Of a stretch of 20,583 bases of DNA, positions 12,790 through 20,583 are shown one piece after another. How positions within the stretch are numbered: the stretch's first letter is position 1; each line of letters opens with the position of its first letter. The notes under the pieces are model-generated. The model saw nothing but the letters and a program-made list of their open reading frames with translations, did not search any database and was not told the origin of the DNA. The stretch is from Dehalococcoidia bacterium. GTDB taxonomy: Bacteria; Chloroflexota; Dehalococcoidia; Dehalococcoidales; UBA1222. The translations under genes were made by a program, and so were the position numbers. Location of the stretch: positions 1 to 20,583 of the forward strand of contig WRNP01000001.1 in assembly GCA_009776515.1 (NCBI GenBank). The letters run 5' to 3'.

Positions 12790-15693
12790 ATGCTTAAGTG
12801 GCTCGGCAACCTCCGGGATTCCAACGAGCGCGAAGTCAACAAGCTCCGCCCCATCATCGAAAAGATAAACGCCCTTGACCAGGCGTTTCAAAAACTATCT
12901 GATGATGAGCTTAAAGCCAAGACCGCCGAGTTCAAAAAGCGCCTCGCCGCTGCCACTGCCGAAGAGTATGAAGCTATAGAGGAGGCGCGCAAGGAGCTTG
13001 CCAACGAGCAGGGTTGCACACTCGCCGAGATGACGACAGAGGACAAAGAGGCCTTGTCCCAACGATGTCAGGCTATCCAGGAAGAAATCGACAGCCTGGA
13101 CAAAGAACTCCGCAAGAAGGAGAATGCTTTTCTGGACGAACTGTTGCCCGAGGCCTTTGCCAGTGTGCGCGAGGCTGCCCGCCGCAGCCTAGGACAGCGG
13201 CATTTCGATATGCAGTTAATGGGCGGCATCGTACTACATCAAGGCAAGATCGCCGAGATGAAAACAGGCGAGGGCAAGACGCTGGTAGCCACCTTGCCAC
13301 TATATTTGAACGCCATCACTGGGCGCGGCGTGCATCTGGTGACAGTGAATGATTACCTCGCCCGGCGCGACCCATATTGGATGGGGCCGGTCTTCCACGC
13401 CCTGGGAATGTCCGTAGCTAGCATCTACCCCATGCAAAACCCCGCCGAGCAGCAACCCGCCCGACTTTACGACCCAGATTATACCTCCGACAAAGAACAT
13501 GACCCATGGGCACACTTCAGGCCAATCCGCCGCCGCGAAGCCTACCTCGCCGATGTCACCTACGGAACCTCGGCGGAGTTCGGCTTCGACTACCTCCGCG
13601 ATAACATGGCTCTCGACCTTAACCAATGTGTACAGCGCATGCAGAGTTACGCCATCGTAGACGAGGTAGACAACCTTCTTATTGACGAGGCACGTACGCC
13701 GCTCATAATCAGCGCTCCTGACATGGAGTCATCTCAGAAATACCAGGTCTTCGCCCGCCTGGTGCAGAGCCTTAAGCCCAGCACGGACTACGAGGCCAAA
13801 GAGAAAGAGCGGTCGGTCGAGCCTACCGATGATGGGTTCGGTCGCATTGAAGGGCTCCTGCGACGCGAGGGGCTGCTCAAAGGCGAGAACCTTTACGATC
13901 CCCATAACACCGACCTCATGCGCCACCTCAGGAATGCCTTATCGGCCAAAGAGTTCTTCCGCCGCGACCGTGAGTACGTGGTTAAAGATGGGGAGATCAT
14001 CATTGTAGACGAGTTCACAGGGCGTCTCATGCTGGGGCGGCGCTACTCAGAGGGGTTGCACCAAGCCATTGAGGCCAAGGAGCACGTCAAAGTGCAACAC
14101 GAAACCAAGACTTTCGCCACCATCACCATCCAAAACTACTTTCGCATGTACCCTAAGCTTGCAGGCATGACCGGTACGGCAGCCACCGAGGCTGAGGAGT
14201 TCGCGAAAATCTACAAGCTGGAGGTCGTGCAGATCCCCACCAGCAAGCCTCTCGCCCGACAGGACCTAGGCGACCTTATCTATAAGAACGAAGATTCTAA
14301 GTTCAAGGCCATTGCCAACGAGGTACAGCGAGCGCATTCCATCGGCCAGCCGGTACTCATTGGTACCGTCTCCATTGAAAAAAGCGAGGCCTTGAGTGAC
14401 CTGCTCACCCGGCGCGGCGTGAAGCATAACGTACTCAATGCCAAGAAGCACGAACAAGAGGCTTTGATCGTCGCCGAAGCCGGTTTGCCCGGTGCCGTCA
14501 CCGTCGCCACTAACATGGCCGGACGAGGTGTGGACATCATTCTGGGTGGCAAGCCGCCTGAGGACGACAATGAGAAAGAGCGCACCGATTGGCAGGTCAG
14601 GCATGACAAGGTCCTTGCCATGGGCGGTCTCTACGTTGTAGGCACTGAGCGGCACGAGGCAAGGCGCATCGACAACCAACTAAGAGGCCGCGCCGGTCGC
14701 CAAGGCGACCCCGGCACCTCACGCTTTTATGTGGCACTGGATGATGATGTCATGCGCCGCTTTGGCGGCGAGCGTATCCAAGGAATCATGAACTGGGCAG
14801 GCATGGACGAGAACACCCCGATTGAAAACAGGCTTATCACGCGCTCCATCGAAAATGCCCAAACACGGGTCGAGGGTTATCACTTCGACGCCCGCAAGCA
14901 CCTGGTGGATTATGACGATGTTATAAACAAGCAACGCGAGGTCATCTATCGTGAGCGGAGGAAGATTCTCTCCGGAGCAGATCTCAGAAGCAACATCCTA
15001 GCCATGGTACGTCAAGAGATTGAGGAGGCCGTTGTCGAGCACACTAGTGCGCCTGGAGGTGAGGGTCCGGACTACGCAGCCCTTGTGAGGCATATATCCG
15101 GGCTTTTCCCACCGAACGTGGCCATCAATGACTTCGGAGCCGAGACCTTATCCCGCCAGACGCCTTCGGAAATCACCGAATCGCTGGTACGCGTTGCTAA
15201 CACCCTCTACGAACAAAAGGAAAAAGAATACGGCGCAGAGGGCATGCGCGTTCTTGAGCGGCTGGTCATGTTGCGGGTGATCGACACCCTCTGGGTGGAG
15301 CACCTGACGGCCATAGACTACCTGCGCCAAGGCATCGGCATGCAGGCGGTAGCCCAGCAGGATCCCCTCGTAGCCTACCGCCGCCAATCTTCTGAGATGT
15401 TCCAAGAGCTCATGGACACCATTCGCGAAGACGTGGCACATACCATCTTCAAGGTCTCACTGGTGAAGAAAGAGATGCCCGGCGCCAAGCCCGCAACAGT
15501 AAGTGCCCTGTCCTCTTCAAGTGGCCAAACTGCCCGCAGTGCCCCCGTGCCTGCTCTCTCCTCACCCATGTCGAAAGTAGTCGGCCAGCCTGGCAAGAAG
15601 CAGGTGCTGCCTCAAGCCGGTAAGAAAGTGGGGCGCAACGAACTATGCCCTTGTGGCTCTGGTAAAAAGTATAAACTCTGTTGCGGGAGATAA
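12790..15693 (+). CDS. secA: Protein translocase ATPase SecA (long form)
   Basis: SecA drives preproteins through SecYEG with ATP. The protein is 967 residues, longer than the 901 of E. coli. Visible motifs are Walker A MKTGEGKT at 157-164, VTVNDYLARRD, YGTSAEFGFDYLRDNM, the DEAD-like VDEVDNLLIDEARTPLIIS, MTGTA, VATNMAGRGVDI, and GTERHEARRIDNQLRGRAGR with QGDPG. It ends in the zinc-binding tail CPCGSGKKYKLCC, which in other bacteria contacts SecB or phospholipid. About 55 extra residues, helical and charged, lie before Walker A (about 54-112), and about 30 more at 214-250. The start ATG at 12790 has AAGGAG about 10 nt upstream; the frame extends to a TTG at 12766, but that precedes the conserved MLKWLGNLRDSNEREV opening and contains the ribosome-binding site. 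Confidence 0.97.
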   Translation: MLKWLGNLRDSNEREVNKLRPIIEKINALDQAFQKLSDDELKAKTAEFKKRLAAATAEEYEAIEEARKELANEQGCTLAEMTTEDKEALSQRCQAIQEEIDSLDKELRKKENAFLDELLPEAFASVREAARRSLGQRHFDMQLMGGIVLHQGKIAEMKTGEGKTLVATLPLYLNAITGRGVHLVTVNDYLARRDPYWMGPVFHALGMSVASIYPMQNPAEQQPARLYDPDYTSDKEHDPWAHFRPIRRREAYLADVTYGTSAEFGFDYLRDNMALDLNQCVQRMQSYAIVDEVDNLLIDEARTPLIISAPDMESSQKYQVFARLVQSLKPSTDYEAKEKERSVEPTDDGFGRIEGLLRREGLLKGENLYDPHNTDLMRHLRNALSAKEFFRRDREYVVKDGEIIIVDEFTGRLMLGRRYSEGLHQAIEAKEHVKVQHETKTFATITIQNYFRMYPKLAGMTGTAATEAEEFAKIYKLEVVQIPTSKPLARQDLGDLIYKNEDSKFKAIANEVQRAHSIGQPVLIGTVSIEKSEALSDLLTRRGVKHNVLNAKKHEQEALIVAEAGLPGAVTVATNMAGRGVDIILGGKPPEDDNEKERTDWQVRHDKVLAMGGLYVVGTERHEARRIDNQLRGRAGRQGDPGTSRFYVALDDDVMRRFGGERIQGIMNWAGMDENTPIENRLITRSIENAQTRVEGYHFDARKHLVDYDDVINKQREVIYRERRKILSGADLRSNILAMVRQEIEEAVVEHTSAPGGEGPDYAALVRHISGLFPPNVAINDFGAETLSRQTPSEITESLVRVANTLYEQKEKEYGAEGMRVLERLVMLRVIDTLWVEHLTAIDYLRQGIGMQAVAQQDPLVAYRRQSSEMFQELMDTIREDVAHTIFKVSLVKKEMPGAKPATVSALSSSSGQTARSAPVPALSSPMSKVVGQPGKKQVLPQAGKKVGRNELCPCGSGKKYKLCCGR

Positions 15694-15791
15694 GGCAAGT
15701 ACCCCCGCGAACAAAGGCAGCAAGGTGTTCCAAAACTAAAATGAAAGCCCTTAAAACATAGTTAATCTTCCAATTAGCAGGAAGGCAGGTT

Positions 15792-16478
15792 ATGGCCGAA
15801 TTCTCCATTCAGAAAATTATCGTGCGCTTTCAAGCTGCACTCGCCAGCCACGAGAACTGGTATCTTGCGCTACTCGGAGCCATACGTGAATGGTCCGTTG
15901 CCGAGGAGGAAACCGATGGCGCATGTTACCGCTACCTCATCGCGGGGGAGGCGCTGGACCTCGCCCAGATAAGCGAGAGACTCCTCAAGGCATCCCATAA
16001 CCTCATCCCAGAACAGGAGAAATATGATCTGCTCTTCCGCGGCCATCCGCCCATAGCCCTAACTCCCGAAGAATTGAGAGAGCTCCTCGGCGAGGAAAAG
16101 TACAAGCAGCATCTCAATTTTTTCTACGGCATTACCGTCGAGGAAGCCCTCCAAGAGGTCACCGCCGAGGAGGTGCGCAAAGAAGAGCGCGGTGTGCGGG
16201 TACGCACGGATGCCTGGATTACAGGCGAGGTTTTCTTGCGCATCTATGGCAAAACACAGCCGGAGCTTACTGGCTATTTCCGAGCCGAAAAAGATTCGGT
16301 AACAAATAGCGTGAGCCTCGTTGAGATGAAAGAGTTCAGTTATTGGCTTTTCAAGTTCCGCCTAGCTCATTCCGATCCCGAAAAATCCGCCTCGGATACC
16401 AAAAAGGCGCTCGGCTGGCTAAAGGGGCAGGGTGAATATGTTTCGAAGCATCTGCCAGCGGCTACGTTGAGTAAATAA
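15792..16478 (+). CDS. Conserved unknown protein next to secA
   Basis: A 228-residue soluble protein without signal peptide or membrane helix. Trp-rich N-terminal part (ENWYLALLGAIREWSVAEEE), then DGACYRYLIAGEALDLAQIS and, further on, KYKQHLNFFYGITVEEALQE with an EEVRKEERG segment. I recall similar proteins with the YRYLIAGEAxDxxxLAERL and HLNxFYGxTVEEAL motifs as conserved unknowns in Chloroflexota; function is not known. The start ATG at 15792 has GGCAGG about 3 nt away and AGGAAGG further up. It follows secA by 98 bp on the same strand, so co-transcription is likely but a link to secretion is only inference from position. Confidence 0.7.
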   Translation: MAEFSIQKIIVRFQAALASHENWYLALLGAIREWSVAEEETDGACYRYLIAGEALDLAQISERLLKASHNLIPEQEKYDLLFRGHPPIALTPEELRELLGEEKYKQHLNFFYGITVEEALQEVTAEEVRKEERGVRVRTDAWITGEVFLRIYGKTQPELTGYFRAEKDSVTNSVSLVEMKEFSYWLFKFRLAHSDPEKSASDTKKALGWLKGQGEYVSKHLPAATLSK

Positions 16479-16566
16479 TAAGGCTGCAGATTAGCCAAGC
16501 CGTGGGATCAAGCCATTGACACCCTGCCCCCAGTATGTGACAATGGCTAAATTGCAGGAGGTAAAC

Positions 16567-16941
16567 ATGAACAACTTAAAGGCATCCCTGATCCTCTACA
16601 GCGCTATAAGCGTCATGATGGGCGTGGCACTCTTGTTTCCAAATAACACTGCAGAGTTCTTGGACATCGACCCAGGCGCAAGCGGGTTCATCTTCACCTT
16701 GTTGGGAGTAGCAAACATCGCCGTTGCCTACCTTTTCATGATGGCCGGCTTCAATCCCATATCAAGCGTAAGTGTCCTGCGTTTTGCCGTTATTTGGAGC
16801 GCGCTCATGCTGGTAGGCACTGTCTACGCGATCTTCGCCAACTATGTTACCTGGGGACACGTTTGGTTCGTCGTCGTCATCCACGCCATCTTTCTGCTCA
16901 CTCTTCTTATCTTCTACCCCCGCCATCGCGCTGAGACGTAG
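16567..16941 (+). CDS. Small four-helix membrane protein, unknown
   Basis: A 124-residue integral membrane protein with four predicted helices at about 5-24, 39-61, 70-91 and 97-117, and a short polar C-terminus (PRHRAET). The ATG at 16567 is chosen over an upstream in-frame ATG at 16516 because AGGAGGT lies 4-5 nt before it and hydrophobicity begins immediately after. I do not recognise a family; the layout resembles small DUF-type four-helix membrane proteins. It follows the 228-residue gene by 88 bp and converges on prs. Confidence 0.65.
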   Translation: MNNLKASLILYSAISVMMGVALLFPNNTAEFLDIDPGASGFIFTLLGVANIAVAYLFMMAGFNPISSVSVLRFAVIWSALMLVGTVYAIFANYVTWGHVWFVVVIHAIFLLTLLIFYPRHRAET

Positions 16942-16961
16942 GGCCTTAAGCGTAAGGGGCC
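16942..16961. terminator. Hairpin between convergent genes
   Basis: CCTTA (16944-16948) and TAAGG (16953-16957) form a short stem with loop AGCG, extended by GG/CC across a 2-nt bulge. It lies in the 29-bp gap between the membrane-protein gene and the convergent prs gene. There is no T-tract on either strand, so a bidirectional terminator is only possible. Confidence 0.25.
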
Positions 16962-16970
16962 AGACAACGA

Positions 16971-17909
16971 TTACTCGAACATTGCCCCCACAGACAACCC
17001 CGTATGGATACGGTGGATGGCCTCGCCGAGAAGAGGCGCGATGGGCAATACGGTGATCTTGTCCAATTTCTTATGCGCCGGTACAGGTACCGTCTGGGCA
17101 ACGATAACCTCTTTTACGGGCGAGTTCGCGATGCGCTCAATTGCCTTGCCCGAGAAGATGGGGTGGGTAGCACACGAATAGACCTCAGTGGCACCAGCCT
17201 CAAGTAGCGCATCGACAGCATTCACCAGCGAGCCCGCCGTATCAATTTCATCATCGACGGCAACAGCTATCTTCCCGGACACATCGCCGATGATGTTCAG
17301 AGTTTCGGAAAGATCATTATTGCCAACGCGGCGTTTCTCAATGATGGCCAAAGGGGCATTCAGGCGAGCGGCCATATCGCGCGCCCGTTTACTGATGCCA
17401 ATATCAGTGGCTACAACGACAATGTTTTCCAGGTTTTTCTTGCGGATATGCTGTGCCAAGAGAGGTAGAGCCGCAAGCTCATCCACAGGCACGTTAAAAA
17501 AGCCCTGAATCTGTCCAGCATGGAGGTCAACGGTGAGCACACGGTTAGCCCCAGAGGTGGTAATCAGATCGGCGATCAAGCGGGCAGTGATGGGTACGCG
17601 AGGCTGGTCCTTCTTATCGGTGCGAGCATAGCCATAGTAAGGGACAACGGCCGTGATACGCCCCGCAGAGGCCCTCCAGAAAGCATCCAGCATGATGAAA
17701 AGCTCAACCAGATTATTGTTCACTGGCGAGGAGATAGGCTGTATAATAAATACATCACGGCTACGCACATTCTCCAAGACCTTGACGAAGATATTTTCGT
17801 TGGAGAATTGGGAGACTTCTATGCGCCCAGGTGAGATGCCCAAATAGTCGCATACCGAACACGCCAACTCGGGGTGGGCATTACCCGAGAACACCTTGAG
17901 TTCATCCAT
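16971..17909 (-). CDS. prs: Ribose-phosphate pyrophosphokinase (PRPP synthetase)
   Basis: Makes PRPP from ribose 5-phosphate and ATP, feeding nucleotide, His and Trp synthesis. The protein is 312 residues, normal for the family (about 315). Motifs are FSNENIFVKVLENVRSRDVF near 36-54, SSPVNNNLVELFIMLDAF near 60-77, VPYYGYARTDKKDQPRVPIT near 89-108, the metal-binding VDLHAGQIQGFF at 127-138 and the PRPP loop VDDEIDTAGSL near 218-228. The usual flexible-loop KRR is present at 192-194. The PRPP loop has Glu where most enzymes have Met (DDMIDTxG). The ATG at 17909 has GGAGG 6 nt upstream and is preferred to TTG 17912. It follows glyA by 49 bp and is probably its operon partner. Confidence 0.95.
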   Translation of the reverse strand: MDELKVFSGNAHPELACSVCDYLGISPGRIEVSQFSNENIFVKVLENVRSRDVFIIQPISSPVNNNLVELFIMLDAFWRASAGRITAVVPYYGYARTDKKDQPRVPITARLIADLITTSGANRVLTVDLHAGQIQGFFNVPVDELAALPLLAQHIRKKNLENIVVVATDIGISKRARDMAARLNAPLAIIEKRRVGNNDLSETLNIIGDVSGKIAVAVDDEIDTAGSLVNAVDALLEAGATEVYSCATHPIFSGKAIERIANSPVKEVIVAQTVPVPAHKKLDKITVLPIAPLLGEAIHRIHTGLSVGAMFE

Positions 17910-17958
17910 CAATTTCCTCCCGCCAAAAAAGTGTGCAATTCGCTTCTTGGATCTTATT

Positions 17959-19206
17959 TTAGTTATCCATACCTGGTACTGGGAATTTTCGGCACAGCTC
18001 CTGCACCTCGCTTTGCACCTCTTGCTCTATAGCAAAGTCATCTACGTGGCTCAAGACACGGACTATCCAGCGGGCGACCATTTGCATCTCATCCCCGCTG
18101 AAGCCACGGGAGGTGACGGCTGGTGTACCCAGCCTCATGCCGCCTGCTACCCGAGGCGAATACCCCTGTCCGAAAGGCACGGTGTTGCGGTTGACGACGA
18201 TGCCTGCCCGCCCCAACGACTCCTCGGCTTGCTTACCGTTCACACCGGCTGGGCTCAGATCCACCAGGATAAGATGGTTATCGGTGCCACCAGTAATCAG
18301 GCGGAGTCCGGCAGCCTTTAACTCCTGTGCCAACAAGCGCGCATTGTCCAGAGTACGCTGCTGGTAGTTAATAAAATCAGGCCGAATGGCCTCAAGGAAG
18401 CATACCGCTTTAGCGGCAATTGCATGCATGAGTGGCCCGCCTTGGGTGCGAGGGAATACGGCGCTGTCCACCAGCGATGCCACTCCCTGGCGGCATAAAA
18501 TGAAGCCGCCGCGTGGGCCACGGAGCGTCTTGTGAGATGTGGAGGTCACTACCTCCGCATAGGGAACGGGCGAGGGGTGTAACCCCGCAGCAACGAGGCC
18601 AGCAATGTGGGCCATGTCCACCATCAACCGAGCCCCCGCCATGGCGGCAATCTGTTGCAACCGTTCGAAATCAATGATGCGTGGATAAGCCGAGGCCCCA
18701 GCCACAATGAGTCGAGGCTTGTGCTCCAAAGCCAGACGCTCCACTCCGATGTAATCAATACGTTCAGTGGCCGGATCTAGGCCATAGCTTATAAACTTGT
18801 AGGCTTTGCCAGAGAAGTTCACCGGTGAACCATGGGTCAGGTGACCACCATGGGTAAGTTCCATACCTAACACAGTATCACCAGGCTCAATGAGGGCATA
18901 GTATGCAGCCATGTTGGCCTGTGCCCCGGAGTGCGGCTGTACATTGGCATGGTCAGTACCATAAAGCTCCTTGGCGCGCGCGATGGCCAAGGCTTCAATA
19001 TCGTCCATGTTCCCACAACCGCCATAATAGCGCTTGCCCGGATAGCCCTCGGCATATTTATTAGTTAGGAAAGTCCCCTGCGCCTCCAATACTGCGCACG
19101 AAGCGTAGTTTTCGGATGCGATAAGGTTAATGGTTCCCTTTTGCCGCTGCCGTTCTAGGTTTATGGCATGATATATGTCCGGGTCGGTTGCACTGAGTGA
19201 GCTCAT
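17959..19206 (-). CDS. glyA: Serine hydroxymethyltransferase
   Basis: A PLP enzyme interconverting serine and glycine with tetrahydrofolate, the main source of one-carbon units. It is 415 residues with the chosen start (E. coli 417). Motifs: INLIASENYAS near 26-36, TNKYAEGYPGKRYYGGCGNM near 48-67, ANVQPHSGAQAN near 87-98, MVDMAHIAGLVAAG near 195-208, and the PLP-lysine motif TSTSHKTLRGPRGG with Lys226. ATG 19206 is preceded by AAAGGGA at about 6 nt; a GTG at 19221 is in frame but upstream of that site. The gene leads into prs 49 bp further on. No glycine or tetrahydrofolate riboswitch was recognised upstream. Confidence 0.96.
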   Translation of the reverse strand: MSSLSATDPDIYHAINLERQRQKGTINLIASENYASCAVLEAQGTFLTNKYAEGYPGKRYYGGCGNMDDIEALAIARAKELYGTDHANVQPHSGAQANMAAYYALIEPGDTVLGMELTHGGHLTHGSPVNFSGKAYKFISYGLDPATERIDYIGVERLALEHKPRLIVAGASAYPRIIDFERLQQIAAMAGARLMVDMAHIAGLVAAGLHPSPVPYAEVVTSTSHKTLRGPRGGFILCRQGVASLVDSAVFPRTQGGPLMHAIAAKAVCFLEAIRPDFINYQQRTLDNARLLAQELKAAGLRLITGGTDNHLILVDLSPAGVNGKQAEESLGRAGIVVNRNTVPFGQGYSPRVAGGMRLGTPAVTSRGFSGDEMQMVARWIVRVLSHVDDFAIEQEVQSEVQELCRKFPVPGMDN

Positions 19207-19464
19207 AATTTTCCCTTTCACTAATTACTGAGCCTAGAATCAAAGATTCATTTTGATTTTCTGCCCCCTATGGCGGAAATGTACTAAGTAGATAATCCCC
19301 ATAAATCTGCTATCGGGAAACTTTATTGTAAACGTCCGAGACGCTCAGGCGCAATACAGCACCCCCAGTAGCAGAGTTGCGAAAGCACCAACCATGGCTC
19401 ATTTTGCCAACATGGAACGAACGTAGCAGATCTACACAATATTGAACCCGCCGGGGAAAAACCA

Positions 19465-19497
19465 AAATGGAGCGAACAACTACACTCGCTCCCATTT
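19465..19497 (-). terminator. Intrinsic terminator of the lipoprotein gene
   Basis: On the minus strand AAATGGGAGCGA and TCGCTCCATTT form an 11-bp stem with one bulged base and a 10-nt loop, followed by TGG-TTTTT. This is a good rho-independent terminator, about 120 nt after the lipoprotein stop. Confidence 0.7.
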
Positions 19498-19567
19498 AAT
19501 GCTATTGCTTGACCAATTATACACTGGATATAGCATTGCCCAGATTAGCCCAATTTAGGCACACACC

Positions 19568-19604
19568 AGTCCAATGTACAGATAACTCCTCTATACATTG
19601 GACT
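19568..19604. repeat. Perfect 11-bp inverted repeat
   Basis: AGTCCAATGTA (19568-19578) and TACATTGGACT (19594-19604) are perfectly inverted around a 15-nt loop, 14 nt after the lipoprotein stop codon. No T-tract follows on either strand. It may stabilise the 3' end of the mRNA or be a protein-binding or mobile-element end. Confidence 0.6.
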
Positions 19605-19618
19605 CAAACCACGAACTA

Positions 19619-20431
19619 CTAAGCACTAGAGTCTACGATGACAACATTAGCTGGAATATCAAAGTCGCTGTCGGTAACAGTACCAAACGAGATGTTTTTA
19701 TAGATTACCGTACTTAATTGGCCATCATCAGTTTCTGTTTCCTCTTTAACAGGGAACCCATACTCAACCCATATCCACGACTTAGTGACAGTCTCTGCAC
19801 CATATACAGTCACAGTGTACTCTAACACCGCACAAGACATACCATCAATAGTTTCGTAGCCAATTATAAGAGGATTGCTGTTCACTATGACGTCTGCAAT
19901 CATCAATGGCACTTCTTGCTCATCAAATGGTATTTTGAAACCAAAACTCAAGCCCTCAAAATACATGACGGCTGTTGCATTGTCCTGGTCAACTACGATG
20001 ACTATGGTTTCACCATCTGCGGTCATGCGTATCTTTAGCTTATCTTGCATCATCCAGCATTGCATGGTTGATTCCACACCATACTCAGTCGCTACGACAT
20101 CGAACCGGACATTAGCCATGCTCTTCTGCATACGCTCCAGGATTGTCTCCAGATTCTCCCCTGCGCTGGTTATAGTGGACGTAGTAGTGGTTGTAATTGT
20201 CAGGGTAACCGGTGGAGGCGTTGTGGTAGCCGTTAGGGTAGTGGGAATAGTGGTTGTAATTGTCAGGGTAACCGGTGGAGGCGTTGTGGTAGCCGTTAGG
20301 GTAGTGGGAATAGTAGTTGTAATTGTCAGGGTAACCGGTGGAGGCGTTGTGGTAACAATTCCTCCACACGAGGCAAGCAAGGGCACGACAAGTATTATTG
20401 CTATTGAGACACTAAGGATCGCTTTCTTCAT
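19619..20431 (-). CDS. Lipoprotein with Thr/Pro linker and LolA-like domain
   Basis: A 270-residue secreted lipoprotein. The signal peptide MKKAILSVSIAIILVVPLLA ends in the lipobox LASC with Cys22 as the lipidation site. A linker of Thr and Pro (about 26-93) consists of a 21-residue unit, TTTPPPVTLTITTTIPTTLT plus A, repeated nearly three times. The C-terminal domain (about 95-270) has the pattern of LolA/LppX-like proteins: ETILERMQKSMANVRFDV, DKLKIRMTADGETIVIVVDQ, YFEGLSF and a final SDFDIPANVVIVD. Such domains bind lipid or other hydrophobic molecules; the substrate is unknown. The ATG at 20431 has AAGGAGG 7 nt upstream and begins the signal peptide; the frame extends to 20497 without a good start. 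A terminator follows at 19465-19497. Confidence 0.8.
   Translation of the reverse strand: MKKAILSVSIAIILVVPLLASCGGIVTTTPPPVTLTITTTIPTTLTATTTPPPVTLTITTTIPTTLTATTTPPPVTLTITTTTTSTITSAGENLETILERMQKSMANVRFDVVATEYGVESTMQCWMMQDKLKIRMTADGETIVIVVDQDNATAVMYFEGLSFGFKIPFDEQEVPLMIADVIVNSNPLIIGYETIDGMSCAVLEYTVTVYGAETVTKSWIWVEYGFPVKEETETDDGQLSTVIYKNISFGTVTDSDFDIPANVVIVDSSA
20193..20354. repeat. 63-bp tandem repeat, about 2.6 copies
   Basis: Units begin at 20193, 20256 and 20319, each 63 bp apart. The first two full copies differ at one base (GTGGTT versus GTAGTT near their ends), and the third runs 36 bases before diverging. Being a multiple of three, the repeat keeps the Thr/Pro linker of the lipoprotein in frame whatever the copy number. 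Confidence 0.92.
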
Positions 20432-20548
20432 CTTTCGTCCTCCTTGCGGAATCCTTTTTACCATGCCGTTGTTTCTCAGAAATTGTCCCGCTAACACTAC
20501 TTCCAGGCTGAACCCAGAAACTCAGTAAGGGGTAGCTTGACTCGCCAG

Positions 20549-20578
20549 ATAATACCATGACGGGGGCACCCAACACAA
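20549..20578 (-). promoter_or_regulatory. Candidate promoter of the lipoprotein gene
   Basis: On the minus strand TTGTGT (20573-20578), an 18-nt spacer ending in TGG, and TATTAT (20549-20554) make an extended -10 promoter. The start near 20542 would give a leader of about 110 nt. It shares its -35, spacer length and TGG with the candidate at 3803-3832. Confidence 0.35.
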
Positions 20579-20583
20579 AGCAA

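Larger units (their letters stand above)
19207..19618. other. Spacer between lipoprotein gene and glyA
   Basis: About 410 bp. It contains an AT-rich hairpin close to glyA (AATCAAA/TTTGATT, 19238-19258), the terminator at 19465-19497 and the inverted repeat 19568-19604. No gene and no clear glyA promoter were found; the stretch 19261-19460 shows nothing recognisable. Confidence 0.5.

Noticed and set aside
19207..19330. Glycine or tetrahydrofolate riboswitch ahead of glyA
   Set aside because: No conserved core of either class was recognised; only an AT-rich hairpin is present.
20193..20354. CRISPR-like repeats
   Set aside because: Repeats are directly adjacent 63-bp units without spacers and encode a protein linker.
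19875..20528. Long plus-strand ORF of 217 codons
   Set aside because: It is antisense to the lipoprotein and stays open because the 63-bp repeat is a multiple of three; its Val/Gly repeats are low complexity and it has no family signature.

Overview
The window looks like a chromosomal segment from an uncultured bacterium, most likely Chloroflexota near Dehalococcoidia. That placement is inference. It rests on a long SecA with two large insertions that I associate with that lineage, a B12-binding radical SAM protein resembling the Ta0216-type family, and conserved unknown proteins beside secA. No rRNA or other strong taxonomic marker is present.

Positions 1-3721 are accessory. On the minus strand there is a decayed end of an RHS/YD-repeat protein running off the left edge, a PIN-domain toxin gene overlapping a small partner gene, a 3' fragment of an IS110-family transposase, and a translationally coupled pair of unknown genes (a 207-aa Cys/His-motif protein and a 573-aa protein). 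About 400 bp of mostly empty DNA separates this block from the core genes.

Positions 4118-8600 hold a complete selenocysteine (Sec) cassette, transcribed on the minus strand in the order selC (tRNA-Sec), selD, selA, selB. selD overlaps selA by 4 bp and selA overlaps selB by 7 bp. selD is itself a selenoprotein gene: its first 50 or so codons lie upstream of what a standard ORF caller would report, are read through an in-frame UGA at 8382-8384, and carry a 9-bp hairpin with a CGGGU loop that fits a bacterial SECIS. SelD makes selenophosphate, SelA converts Ser-tRNA-Sec to Sec-tRNA-Sec, and SelB delivers it to UGA codons, including the one in selD.

Positions 8905-12367 (minus) carry gatB, secG and a B12-binding radical SAM gene, with an intrinsic terminator between secG and the radical SAM start. 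A divergent spacer (12368-12789) holds a well-formed gatB promoter that would give an almost leaderless mRNA. It also holds a plus-strand promoter followed by a foldable segment of about 125 nt, then secA (plus, 12790-15693), a conserved unknown protein and a four-helix membrane protein.

Positions 16971-19206 (minus) carry glyA followed by prs, probably one operon linking one-carbon metabolism and PRPP supply. The right end (19619-20431, minus) is a LolA-like lipoprotein with a Thr/Pro linker built from nearly identical 63-bp tandem repeats, followed by a terminator.
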